From Podospora pseudocomata (Eukaryota > Ascomycota > Sordariomycetes > Sordariales > Podosporaceae): a stretch of DNA of 64,000 bases. The notes beneath the pieces are model-generated. The model did not search any database, was not told the DNA's origin, and worked only from the letters and a program-made list of their open reading frames with translations. The stretch lies in the NCBI RefSeq assembly GCF_035222375.1, contig NW_026946363.1:1798001-1862000 (forward strand). The letters run 5' to 3'. Every line of letters starts with the position of its first letter. The first letter of the stretch is position 1. A program made the translations under genes and the position numbers. Positions 46,101-56,545 of this stretch are shown piece after piece.

Positions 46101-48787
46101 TAACGGCATAGAAGTGGGCAAATATCGCCCGAGCCAACGGCTCCCAGCGGGTTCCCAGTGTCACGGCCATTTCTCGATCCCCCAATCTATCTGGGCCGTC
46201 ACTAGCGGTCTGATCACGGGTTGCTACCGTTGAGTTCGCAGTTTGCTTCTGCACACACACTAGACTACCTAGCAAGGTCTTTCCATGACTTCATGACAGA
46301 AGAAAGTTTTGTAAGAGCCCGATGCCGTGGGGTACCACCTACCTTGGGGCACACAACAGAGAGAGAGAGGGGAAACGAATCGCCAAATCCAGACTGTGTG
46401 TGAAAAAAAACGCTTGCTGACGATAATTTTCTCAACCTAAACTGGAATGTTTGACTATATAATTAGCAGCGATAGTCTGCGGGAGGGAGGGGTGTGATGG
46501 CCAGACTCTTGCAGACTGTCGAGCCCGTTGATGGAACCCGAAGCGTGGTCACCAACATGTGTGTAAGCTGGTGGTGGTGCCCGTTACACAGCGTTGAACC
46601 AGGACAAGAAGTCTATATTGATAACCATTATAGACATCCATCGTAAGCACGGTAGTCGGATCTTGCACCAGATGTGGTATGTGGGTTAATTAACATGATG
46701 TGGTTCCGCTGCACAACCACCGAGGATTATTGGACTCTTGGGAAAAGAAGTGCAACATTTAGCACCCTAAAAATATGGCAGAAATGGTGGGTAAAAATCC
46801 GGTTCTGTATGTGGTGATCATGCACGGGACGAGCACCAGTGACACCTACCGGGACAATTTTGTCCTAATCAGGATTTTTTGCCCATACTCTCAAGGTCTG
46901 CCTCGTTGCTGGGAGAAATCCGCAGCTGAATTCTGTGTGCCTTTTTCCAAATTGAAGCGAGCTGTTGGCTTGGCTTGTACCTTTCGCCTGCTAGGTGCCA
47001 GCCTCAACCTGGAGCATCGTGAGGATGTCGACCGCTAGAAAACTCTCGCTTGCCTCGGTTGAACCGGTTGAATTAAGATGCTGATTTTGGTCCACCATCT
47101 TGGGTCTTATGTGAGCAGAGATAACGAGAGATTTCCTGGGACGTGCCTTGGGGATGAGGATGGTTTTGATTCATGAAGAGCTGGCCCCGAGACAACGACA
47201 ACAACGGTTGAAGCCTTCAAAGGCGGGGTCATGATAAAGCTCTATTCGAGGCCCAGGTCGTACATTCCATTCATGTGCCACTCGGTTGACAAAAAGGTCC
47301 TTTCTGAAGGCAAAAAAGGTGAAGGCCAGTCGTCGGACTCTTGGAGCTGGCTGGCTGGGCAAGAGGGGACGTCGGCCGCTGTGTGGCACGGCTTACCGCT
47401 GAGCTGCATGACCGGCAGAGAGATCACAGAATGCTAGTCGCTGATTGGATGCCTGCTTTCAAGCAATCCGAACCCCACAGGGTTAGACGCAGATCATTGG
47501 TGGCAGCAACGACAGGGGTGGCAGCTGCACGACAGGGGGAGTCCAACCTCAACTCGACGACAGTCACTCTCTTGCCGCCCAACCAGCGACTGTCCCGCCC
47601 AGGCCGGCGTCCAACCTCACGCTCTTTCGGCAGAAATGGTCCTGCTCGACACAGGCCTCCATCCAATAGATTCCAAGCACTTGCATATGCGCCAGCCCCG
47701 CCCCGGGTTGCGACGACTTTGAGCGCCAAGCACCGCCAGAGAATGAGTCCTCTCTCGTCCCTCTCGCCGTGGAACAGATCGAGCATCACCACCCGCCCGG
47801 CCATGTTCCATGAACCCGAGCACATGTTTCTGCAGCCATTGATGGGCCGAGTAGCTTCTGATGACACGGTGAAGAGGCTTCCAAGAATGCTGCTTGTTAC
47901 AGCTCTGGGCATTTGCAGTTAAACGGTGGTAGTATTAGTCTTTTTCTCTCACTACTTGTGCTGTTGAAGTCCAAAGCTCCGAGCACTATGCACGCACTTC
48001 GGTACCATCACCCATGACACCCCCCAAGGTCCCATTTCCCTCAACCAACAGCGTACTGCTATATTGAGATGCCCCCTCTTTGTGAGCTAGGACCAGTGTC
48101 CTCCGCTTATCTAGCAGATTTCTCTAGCCTTGATGATCGTCGGGACTCTTCTTCCCTCTTGTCATCCATTGTGAAGTGAGATTCTTCTCCTGTACTTCTT
48201 CCTTCCAGGTTTCCTTCTAGACCGCCAGGAACATCAGGAACACGCTCCTGTAGCCAGCATCTGCAACCCACCCGCGGGTCTCTCTTCGGGCCGCCCAGCA
48301 AAACTAGCTCCAGTGCCGCTCCGTCACTCCAGTGGGCGTCTATTTTCCATCACGAGTCGCCCGGGCTTTATTGGCAGCTTGGTACCTCGCCCTATCAGAG
48401 CCGCTTGCTGGGAAAATACCCCCTGTCCACCGTGGGTGTCCCCATTGCACCCGTTGCCTCCCTCATCGGACCACTCACTCACACCTCCCTGCAGCTGCGA
48501 GGCCCGCATGCCGTGTAAGTGGTAGTGGCAGCGGCTATTCAAATCCCACCATCCCCCCAAGAGAGCGCCATCATTTTCCGGAATTCCTTTCCTTTGGCAG
48601 CTGGGCTCTCTTAACCACACCCTTTCCCTTGGTTCTGTTCCGCCACCGTCCTCTTTATTGAAGACTGGTATCTTCCTTCTCTTCAACTTGCCGTCCATCT
48701 TTGTAGGTGTTATCGCCGCCTACACACAACACCAAGCAACAAAAAAGGAAGAAGGGAGAAACGACTTTACTGTCGTTGTCGTCCACG
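43175..48787. other. Long gene-poor interval, 5.6 kb
   Basis: This is the longest stretch without a gene. Base composition is more balanced than in neighbouring genes. Frames of up to 193 codons (47341-47922 +) overlap antisense frames of similar size and show no domain, so I do not call them. Two GATAAG boxes lie at 43483-43500, about 310 bases upstream of eIF2 gamma. A GA repeat lies at 46360-46374. A possible leader intron for the next gene has a GTAAGT donor near 48516 and a pyrimidine-rich acceptor TTTGTAG near 48707. No tRNA or 5S rRNA was recognised. Confidence 0.5.
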
Positions 48788-50351
48788 ATGGGTCTCGACG
48801 AAAAGAGGCGGCCAACGGCCTTGAACCTCGCACCGATCCGGACCAAGTCAGCCGGCTCCATCTCTTCTACAGACTCCTCATCCACATCCTCGTCTTTGGC
48901 CAAGCCTCCCAGGACACCACGGTTCGCCGAAGCTACAGCAGTAAACTCACCTATCGAGCCGAGATTGGGACCCTTTTCTGACAAGCACGAAATCACTCAG
49001 GCGCAGCCAGGAGATGTTGGATTTGGTTATATCGGAAACAGGGGATCAACAGTACCAATGACGCCGAAGTCGCCCTTGAAGAGCGCCATGAGAGTACCAG
49101 GCACACCCGGCAGGGGATTGACAAACCCCCTGAGCCCCACCTTCAGGGAAGAGGAGAACCTGGAGGCGCGGGAGAAGATCACAGAGAAGGACCAGGCTAG
49201 GGATTTGGTAAGTGAAGGATGATAGATGTTGGTTTGTGCGAATATGGGACTAACAATCACGGCAGAAAATCAAGACCAGAGTAAGAATGGCCAAGTTCGC
49301 CCTCCGTGGTGTCAACTTCAGCTGCTCCCTGATTATCTTGTCCATGATCTCGGCCTCGTTCGCCATTTTCAACGCCACCAAGGCTCTTGCACCTATGAGC
49401 GGTCTTCCGGCTTGGTCCAACAACACCAACACCTGGCCTCAGAAGGTCGTTCTCGCCTGTGCTGGTGTCTCGCTCATCATATGCGTTTGTGTCTTTGTTG
49501 GCTACTGCCGTGGTGGTCACAGGAGAGCGGAGAAGGTCGGCGTCTATTACACTCTGTTCGCGGTCGGCTGGTTCATTTTCAGTATGGCTATGTGGGCTGC
49601 GGCCGCCGGAATCCTCCAGCACTCCAAGTCCAACAGCGGTAACCAGGATATGTGGGGATGGGCCTGCGTCGAAAACCGTCGATCCGAACTCTTTGGCGGC
49701 CAAGTCGACTACGCCCTTGTCTGCCGCCTCCAGGACTGGACTCTTATTTGCATCATTATCGAGTTGGTGGTCGAGATCATCAGCATCACGCTTTACAGCG
49801 TCGTCTTTTACCGATACTGGTCGAAGAGGAAGCTTCACAAGTCGATGGACATGCGCGACAAGGCCCGCTCCGATCTCTACCTCGCCCAGCTTCGCAGCCA
49901 GTCCGCCCCCAACACACCTGGCTTCGGCCCCAAGTCGCCCGCCTTCTCGCAATATGCTCTTTCCCCTCGCTTCCCGCCCACCACCTACAAGTCTCTGGGC
50001 GATATCCAGGAGAACACCTCCGATTCGCCCTTCACTCCTGGTGGCAACAACCTCGTTGTTCCTCAGTCCAACTTCACTCCCCAACAGGCTGCCTTCAAGC
50101 TCCAGGCCCCGCCTACCAAAGCTAACCCGGCTACTCCGTCAACACCAAAGTCCGGATACAAGCCACCAACGGCGGCCGATCTTTCACCCTCCTCGATCAC
50201 TGCCCCTGCTTTCCCGGCACCTACAGTTCAGCATGCGCCAATGGTAGAGGGCGAGCAGCAGTACGAGGCGGTACCCATCCCCGGTGCCTACGCCGGGCAA
50301 GCGATCAAGTCACCACCACCTGTTCAGACAACATTCAACATCCCACGATAA
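48788..50351 (+). CDS. Four-span membrane protein, fungal
   Basis: Exons: 48788-49207 and 49266-50351, giving 501 aa; the intron is 58 bases (GTAAGT..GGCAG). I do not recognise a named family. The N-terminal 140 residues are Ser/Pro-rich and likely cytosolic. Four hydrophobic helices follow at about 156-177 (SLIILSMISASFAIF), 200-222 (VVLACAGVSLIICVCVFVGY), 231-255 (VYYTLFAVGWFIFSMAMW) and 288-312 (LICIIIELVVEIISITLY). The layout is MARVEL-like, but this is only by topology. A loop with WACVENRRSE and the pair of Cys residues lies between helices 3 and 4. The C-terminal 185 residues are Pro/Ser/Thr-rich with many SP and TP sites and end PPVQTTFNIPR. It stands alone between a 5.6-kb gap and a 1.2-kb gap. 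Confidence 0.85.
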
Positions 50352-51520
50352 ATGGGGTCGCTTGAATGGACAAAGGGTGACGGCAGCAAGCCCTGGTCGT
50401 TTTGCATGTATACATTTCTTTTCTCTCAGCCTTTTTTTATTTGATGTTTCTTCTCTTTGTCGACAACTACTCTGCCCTTTGGTGGCTGTCTGCCTTCTTT
50501 CTAACCCAAAACTTTTTTTCTTTCCTTTTTTGTCTGTTTGGATATACCAATGGCGTTTGACGGCGCGAAGAACTTGATCTTACAAAGTGTGGACGGCACT
50601 TCTTCTTTTTTTACAACAACCTCTAATTTGGATGGACTGGAGGTGGACTATATGTACATTATTACAGTGTGGCTTTTTTTGGCATGAGCGATCAGAAAGA
50701 TCTTACCTTTTCGCTGTGCGAGAATAGCGAGGATGATATGAAAGGGGACTATGTTGGACGTGGGAAATGATATCTGGGTGGGTGAGATGAGAAAGACATT
50801 TTTTCGTAAATAGCAAAACAAGAAAATTGTCTGAACCTTCGAGATTGTGTATTTGGTGATGGGAATATGTGATGCGTGTGATGGCTTGAATTGTGTGCTT
50901 GATACAAGTCATTGCTATGTTTCGATTGTGCAACCGCCATGTTGAGATACGTGGTTGATGTGGCAGTATTGGTGGCCCAAAAGGGGGCGGGCAGGAGATG
51001 GGGTCAATATCTCGAGGTTGTCAAGGTGGTTACGGCGTCAACTTGATCACATCTTTCGGTTTCAACTTTGGTGTGATAGATAACTTCAACACGGAAAGTA
51101 GGGCCTCGCCTCATCACAGCCGTTCTCTGGAAAAATAATGTTAGACGGTTGTAACTATAGGCGCGGGCAATTCAGGGGTCCACCAAGAGATGAGATGACA
51201 TGACACTAACAATTTTATTTTGGGTACCTCTAATTATGCACAAGCCAACCTGACTCTCCATCCCATCTCAGCGATCCTCTCCTGATTCTGTTCTGTGTTT
51301 TTTTTTTTTGCTCCGTTGTATCTTCGCCTTTCTTTCTTACCAATTAGACTGGCTTGCTTGTCCCTGACGGACCATACATACCCCTTACCCAACCGCCACA
51401 ACTCACCCATCACCCCGCGTCGTCATCGTGCATTGTGCGCGCTGCCCGCCGCCCATCCCCTATCACGAGCTTCCCTCGCGCGCGCGCAAAACCACTTCAC
51501 ACACACACGAGAACCGAACA
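50352..51520. other. Gap between the membrane protein and UMP kinase
   Basis: T-rich 3' sequence to about 50650, then mixed sequence, then a T-run (51299-51309) and a C/A-rich leader. No gene was seen. Confidence 0.55.
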
Positions 51521-52850
51521 ATGTCTATAGCAGCAGCAGCAGTAGGACGCCAAGCCTGGCGGAAGCTGGTGCGCAACAACAGCACTGCTGCGATCCGTCG
51601 TACCATCTCCTTGTTGCCCAAGTCGCAGCAATTCCGTCCTACCTTCTCCGTTCCTGCTTTTACCGCCAACGCCAGCAAGGCTGCCCCCCGGTTTTCCCAG
51701 TCGCAACAGTACAGATCCTACAGCTCGGGCGGTTCAAGCGGTGATGGGACAAAGGTCAAGTTCTGGCCGTTTGTGCTGGTGTTGGCTGCTGGTACTGGCG
51801 GGTGGGTGTTGTTGATTAACAGGCAAAAGAGTAAGTTTACTTTTTCTTTGGGGGACAACGAATGGGCGCACAGCGGACATGGATGATGTAGTTGGACGAA
51901 TAGGGGAGGAGTTGGTGCGGCATGGAGAGTTCCCAAAGAACAGGCGGGAGCTTTGCAGCTGCCGATTTGTTGGAGGGGCAATCGAGCTGTGCCATGTGAG
52001 GTGTGTAGCTATGCCAGGTTTCAAGGCAGGAAGCACCCTCAAAGAGCGTCACTTTTTGAACCTCCAACGATACATGTCTCTTGAAACTCGCCCATCAACT
52101 GCCCTGATCTCGACATCACAATACGACATACCTATCTAACCTAAAACTATACCCAAACAAAACCACAACTAACCGCCCCAAACCGCAGACATGCCCCCCA
52201 ACCCCAAGCAAACCGCCTCCTCCTCCGCCAAACCCACCCCAGCCTTCTCCCCCTCAGAAGTAACAGTCCTCTTCGTCCTCGGCGGCCCCGGCGCCGGCAA
52301 GGGAACCCAATGCGCCAACCTCGTCAACGACTTCTCCTTCCACCACCTCTCTGCCGGCGACCTCCTCCGCGCCGAGCAGGACCGCCCCGGCTCCCAATAC
52401 GGCCAGCTAATCCAAGACTGCATCAAGAACGGCGCCATCGTCCCGATGGAAGTCACCGTCGCCCTCCTTGAGAACGCCATGGCCGACGCCATCGCCAAGT
52501 CTGGCTCGAAAAAGGCGCGCTTCTTGATCGATGGCTTCCCGAGGAAGATGGACCAGGCATTCCAGTTTGAAAAGGTGGTTTGTCCCGCGAAGCTGGTGCT
52601 CTTCTTTGACTGCCCGGAGCAGGTGATGGAGGGGAGGCTGTTGGAGAGGGGCAAGACGAGCGGGCGGGCGGATGATAATGCGGAGAGTATCCGCAAGAGG
52701 TTTAGGACTTTTGTTGAGACGAGCATGCCGGTTGTGGAGTATTATGACAAGGAGGGGAAGGTGATCAAGGTGGATGCGACGCCGGGACCGAAGGAGGTGT
52801 ATGAGGATGTGAAGAGGAAGCTGGTGGGGAAGTTGGGGGAGAACTTTTAG
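51521..52850 (+). CDS. URA6: UMP/CMP kinase with N-terminal presequence exon
   Basis: The enzyme moves phosphate from ATP to UMP or CMP in pyrimidine nucleotide synthesis. Exons: 51521-51830 and 52189-52850, giving 323 aa. The kinase part starts at MPPNPKQTA (ATG 52191, in frame) and alone is 219 aa, near yeast Ura6 (204). It shows the P-loop GGPGAGKGT, the NMP-binding phrase [22 protein letters not shown] and the lid region [11 protein letters not shown]. Exon 1 adds 103 residues: a basic Ala/Ser/Arg presequence ([20 protein letters not shown]) and then one membrane helix ([19 protein letters not shown]). The joint reads RQKN-MPPNP in frame. The intron is 358 bases, far longer than its neighbours, and may hold a second promoter for the cytosolic form. 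Alternatively, exon 1 could be a separate small gene, but the in-frame splice argues for one. Confidence 0.85.
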
Positions 52851-53350
52851 ACTGAGTTGACTGGAGCGGTTTTGATATTTTGAGCGCTGAACTTGGTTGG
52901 TTGGTTGGCATGGTGTTGATAGAAGGGATGGATGGGTTATGGGAAAGCAAAGGGCAAGCAAGCATTGGAGTTGGAAGAAACTTAGAAATGGAAAAAGGAA
53001 AAGAATCGTTCGTTTTTCTTTCTTTTGTAGTTACTTTTGCAAATCTTTGATAGAAGCCGAGGTAGTTCATACGTTTTGTTTCCCATCGGTATACAAGTGC
53101 ACCTGCTCTTGTCAGTATTCCTGGGAGAGACCAATGTCGCACTTTTGATCAATGAACCAAAGCAAGTTGGTTGTGAATATGTGTGTTGTACATTTTTGCT
53201 TGTTGTCTTGCTGGTATTGATACAAATGCTGCCCTGCCCTGCCCTGCCCTGCCTCCCAATCTATACACTTTTCCCCCATCATCCTCTTGGTACTCCTCCC
53301 CCCCATTGTCCTTTTTCTCCGTCGATCGTCTTCGTGATATCGTAGCGCCT
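52851..53350. other. Convergent gap with a CCCTG repeat
   Basis: Untranslated sequence between UMP kinase and mL59. It contains four copies of GCCCT at 53231-53250. No gene was seen. Confidence 0.6.
53231..53250 (+). repeat. Pentanucleotide microsatellite (GCCCT)4
   Basis: Four perfect GCCCT copies in the gap between convergent genes, followed by an imperfect one. Confidence 0.85.
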
Positions 53351-53972
53351 TTACCTGGGGAACTTGCTCCAGTTGCGCTTCCCAACCTATTATGTATCTC
53401 ATTAGCACTCCTCCCTCTCCCTCTCCCATACTATTTTCCCTTGTTACATACCTTCTTCCACTCCCTAATAAGCCCAGGCATCTCAAGCATAGCCTTCCTC
53501 CTCTTCTCCATCCTATCATCCTGTCAGCACCCCATCTTTCCCCCTCTCCCCAAAGGAATACGTACTTTGCAACCAGCACCCTCTCATGCTTATGACCCTT
53601 GACCTTCTCACCCAAACCAGTACCCTTCACCCTCAACCCAAACTCCACCCTCTTCGCCAGTCTCGTCTCCGTCCCCTTCTCCGTATAAGGCAGCAACTCC
53701 TCCACTCCGTGGTCCCTCGCCAACTTGACAAGCTCAGCCTGTCTACGCAGGGAGTATTTTGGGTCGTGCCATTTGCCGGTCACAGGGTGCTTCCGCGGGA
53801 GGAACGGGTTGGGGGTCTCGCGCTGGTAAAAGGTGAGGGCCTTGCTCGGAGCGTGGGCCGCGCCGAGGGGGAGGATGGATAGGGGGGGGTAGCGCGCCAG
53901 AAAGGTCTTGAGGCGGGGGGGGAGGGATTGCGCTAGTTGGATGAAGGTTGAGGGGTTGGTGGGGGTCGCCAT
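53351..53972 (-). CDS. MRPL25: Mitochondrial large-subunit ribosomal protein mL59
   Basis: mL59 (yeast Mrpl25) is a fungal-specific protein of the mitochondrial large ribosomal subunit. Exons: 53972-53566, 53512-53452 and 53386-53351, giving 167 aa (yeast 157). The body is basic and has family phrases: LPPRLKTFLARYPP, NPFLPRKHPVTGKWHDPKYSLRRQAEL and LLPYTEKGTE. Exon 2 encodes MEKRRKAMLEMPGLIREWKK and exon 3 only VGKRNWSKFPR, a typical terminus. Intron 1 is 53 bases and its acceptor GATAG follows a closer upstream CAG; only the later acceptor keeps the family reading frame. Upstream lies a telomere-like CCCTAACCCT (54165-54174). It is on the same strand as PRP28, 440 bases away. Confidence 0.88.
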
Positions 53973-54412
53973 GGTGGGCGGGATGTGTTTGTTGTTGTTG
54001 TCGTCGTCGTCGTCCCGGGGGACGGGGATGTTGGATTGGTGACGGTGCGGTCGTAGAGGTTCGCAATTGGGAGTGAGGGTGGGAGCGAGCTTGACGGACA
54101 GGGTCGGTTATCGAAAAAAGTTCTAGGGTTGGGATTGGTTGATGGGAGTGGGCAGGTTGGGAGACCCTAACCCTGTGGTTCGTAGGCTACTGAGAGACGA
54201 GAAATGCATTCTATTATGGTTTAGGACCTTTCGACTGTCTATAAGGGTTTATACCAGATATTTAATACCAATTTACTGGTTATAAAAGCCTCTTTGCTAT
54301 CTTTAAGGCCTCGTCCCTAGTAGCAAAGCCAGGGTTAATAGTGCAGATACATGCAAGAACAAAGATTTACAACCATGATGAGGACCAAATTGAAGGCATC
54401 TTATTAAAAGCC
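53973..54412. other. Gap between mL59 and PRP28
   Basis: The first 200 bases are GC-rich promoter sequence of mL59 with GTC and GTT trinucleotide runs near 53988-54013. From about 54215 to 54345 the sequence abruptly turns AT-rich, with TTTA, TATA and TTAATA phrases; it may be a worn repeat fragment or PRP28 3' sequence. Confidence 0.5.
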
Positions 54413-56545
54413 CTACTGCCATCCCCCCTTGCCTCCAAACCCACCACTATCCTCCACCTTCTTCTGCCCCCTCTGTGGCTTACTCTGCGCAGCCTCATGC
54501 CTCCTCAACTCATCCGGCACCTTAGAAATACTCGACTTGGAGATAATCTGCTTCAGGTCATACATCACCTCCGTATCCTCATTACCCAAAAACGTAATAG
54601 CCACACCACTCTTGCCCGCACGACCCGTACGACCAATACGATGCGTGTAGCTCTCAATGCTCGACGGCATGTTAAAGTTGACAACCAAGCTCACATCCGG
54701 CACATCAATACCACGACCGGCCAAATCTGTCGCCACCAAAATGCTCGACTGGCCGTTCCGCACCGACGCAAGCGAAGCCTCACGCTGCTCCTGCGTCTTA
54801 CTGCCGTGAAGTGTCGTCGTGGAGAAGCCCCAAGACTTGATATCCTTGGCGACCATCTCGCAGTTTCGCTTGATGTTGACAAAGACAATGATGGGCGGCT
54901 TGAACTGGCCCGAGTTGAGAATCTCCCGAAGTCTGTTCTTCCTTTTGTCTTCGCCGGCGATGAACTCGACGCGTTGCTCAACAGTATCGACGGCTTCGCC
55001 TGCGTTGCCGATAGTGACGATGGCTGGGCGACGTAGGTATTTTTTGGCGATCCTTTCCACCAGTGGAGGCATCGTAGCTGTGTACATCATCGTCTGACGG
55101 TAACGGTCTTTTCCACCCAGATATTTCTTCATGAGCTGGGGATTCTCGGCCTCTTCCGTATCTGGCTTCTCGTTGGTGACTGGGAGTGCGTCCAGAATCT
55201 TGGTCAGGGGTTCTTCGAAACCTTGGTCGATCATGCGATCGGCTTCATCCATGATGATGTAGCAGCACTGAGTAAAGACCAAAAGTCGTCTTTCAAGGCA
55301 GTCGACCAGACGACCTGGCGTAGCAACGATAATCTCTGCTCCGTTGCGGAGAGCGTAGGCTTGTTCTTCCAGAGAGTGACCACCAACAATGCTAACGACA
55401 GTGAACCCGAGGGGCGTGGCAAACTTCCGAGCTTCGTTCTCAATTTGTTGTACCAATTCTCTCGTCGGGGCAAGAATAAGGGCGTATGGACCGTCGTTCT
55501 TGTTGACATCGTTCAAGGGCGGGAGCTCAGAAATGTATACCAACAACGGCAGCAAAAAAGCTGCTGTTTTACCGGAACCGGTAACGGCCACACCGATCAA
55601 GTCTCTGGCCTGGAGAGCAATAGGAATAGACGCCCTTTGGATAGGCGATGGCTCGTCGTAGCCAACATCGTGAACGATATTCAGTAGCCTCCGTGGCAGA
55701 TTCGACTCTTCCCAGCTACGCATAGGGTTCGGAATAGCACCGCCCTTGGTGGCAATGCCAAAATTCTCCTTGAAGATGCGCCAGTCACGCTCCTTCATCT
55801 CCTCCAGTCTCTTCTCCGACCAATGTGAGCCCAAAGCCTTGCGTTTAGCTGCTTGCTTGGCGCGCTCGTGCTGTTCGAGAAGCTGTCTGGCACGCTCCTC
55901 TCCCGTTTCTGGATCTCCACGCCGGATAGCCTCCGCCTTTCTTCTTACAAGCTCGTCGGTCGACTCTTCGCCCCCACGCTTGAATACTGGTTCGAGGCGG
56001 TCTTTGTAGATAGGATCATCCGGTCGGCTCGTATCATCATCTGGGTCCCAATCGAAGTTGAACTTATTCGCGGCCGTTCTCCTTCTCTTCTTCTTAGCCG
56101 AGAAGGTAGACTGGTTGACAACAGGCCCCATATATTTGGCGCGCAACTCGGCCTCGTCGTTCATTTCCATCTTCGTCCGCCGCCCTTCGTCATCCATGGG
56201 GGCGCCGCGCTTTGCTCCGGCGCGATGCGGGCCCCGGTCATCATCTCGCCTGTCGCCCTCTCGTCTGTCGCCTTGCCTGTTTCCTCGGTCGTCCGCTCGC
56301 ATCGCCTTAGGGCCAGTCGGAATTTCATTTCGAGGCCGTAATGGCTGAGAACTGCCATTGGAATGGCCATTCTCCAATGTTGTCTCTTTTCGTTTCAGTT
56401 CCTCCTCTTCTTTGGCCTTCTTTTCGGCGGCGAGGCGCTCGCGTTCTTTCTTGGAGATAAATCGCGGTTTTGAGGCGGCTTCCTCCTGGGCCTTCTTTTG
56501 CCGTAGCAAGGCGGCCAGGTCAGGTGGTTCTCGTCGTGAAGCCAT
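54413..56545 (-). CDS. PRP28: DEAD-box splicing helicase PRP28
   Basis: Prp28 (human DDX23) displaces U1 snRNP from the 5' splice site so that U6 can pair there. Single exon, 710 aa, the usual length. The N-terminal 200 residues are charged (RQKKAQEEAASKPRFISKKERERLAAEKK) with an Arg/Asp-rich patch. Helicase core motifs appear in order: AVTGSGKTAAFLLP (I), PTRELVQQI (Ia), IVATPGRL (Ib), DEAD (II), TATMPP (III), VFVNIKRN (IV), ATDLAGRGIDVPD (V) and HRIGRTGRAGKSG (VI). TATMPP in motif III is normal for this subfamily. The insert with KPDTEEAENPQLMKKYLGGK between II and III is Prp28-like. The tail is Gly-rich. No intron is needed. The divergent upstream region holds the 20-base minisatellite. 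Confidence 0.96.
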   Translation of the reverse strand: MASRREPPDLAALLRQKKAQEEAASKPRFISKKERERLAAEKKAKEEEELKRKETTLENGHSNGSSQPLRPRNEIPTGPKAMRADDRGNRQGDRREGDRRDDDRGPHRAGAKRGAPMDDEGRRTKMEMNDEAELRAKYMGPVVNQSTFSAKKKRRRTAANKFNFDWDPDDDTSRPDDPIYKDRLEPVFKRGGEESTDELVRRKAEAIRRGDPETGEERARQLLEQHERAKQAAKRKALGSHWSEKRLEEMKERDWRIFKENFGIATKGGAIPNPMRSWEESNLPRRLLNIVHDVGYDEPSPIQRASIPIALQARDLIGVAVTGSGKTAAFLLPLLVYISELPPLNDVNKNDGPYALILAPTRELVQQIENEARKFATPLGFTVVSIVGGHSLEEQAYALRNGAEIIVATPGRLVDCLERRLLVFTQCCYIIMDEADRMIDQGFEEPLTKILDALPVTNEKPDTEEAENPQLMKKYLGGKDRYRQTMMYTATMPPLVERIAKKYLRRPAIVTIGNAGEAVDTVEQRVEFIAGEDKRKNRLREILNSGQFKPPIIVFVNIKRNCEMVAKDIKSWGFSTTTLHGSKTQEQREASLASVRNGQSSILVATDLAGRGIDVPDVSLVVNFNMPSSIESYTHRIGRTGRAGKSGVAITFLGNEDTEVMYDLKQIISKSSISKVPDELRRHEAAQSKPQRGQKKVEDSGGFGGKGGWQ

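Noticed and set aside
47341-47922. 193-codon frame in the gene-poor interval
   Set aside because: It overlaps an antisense frame of 162 codons, has no domain, and reads as random Arg/Pro/Ser-rich sequence.
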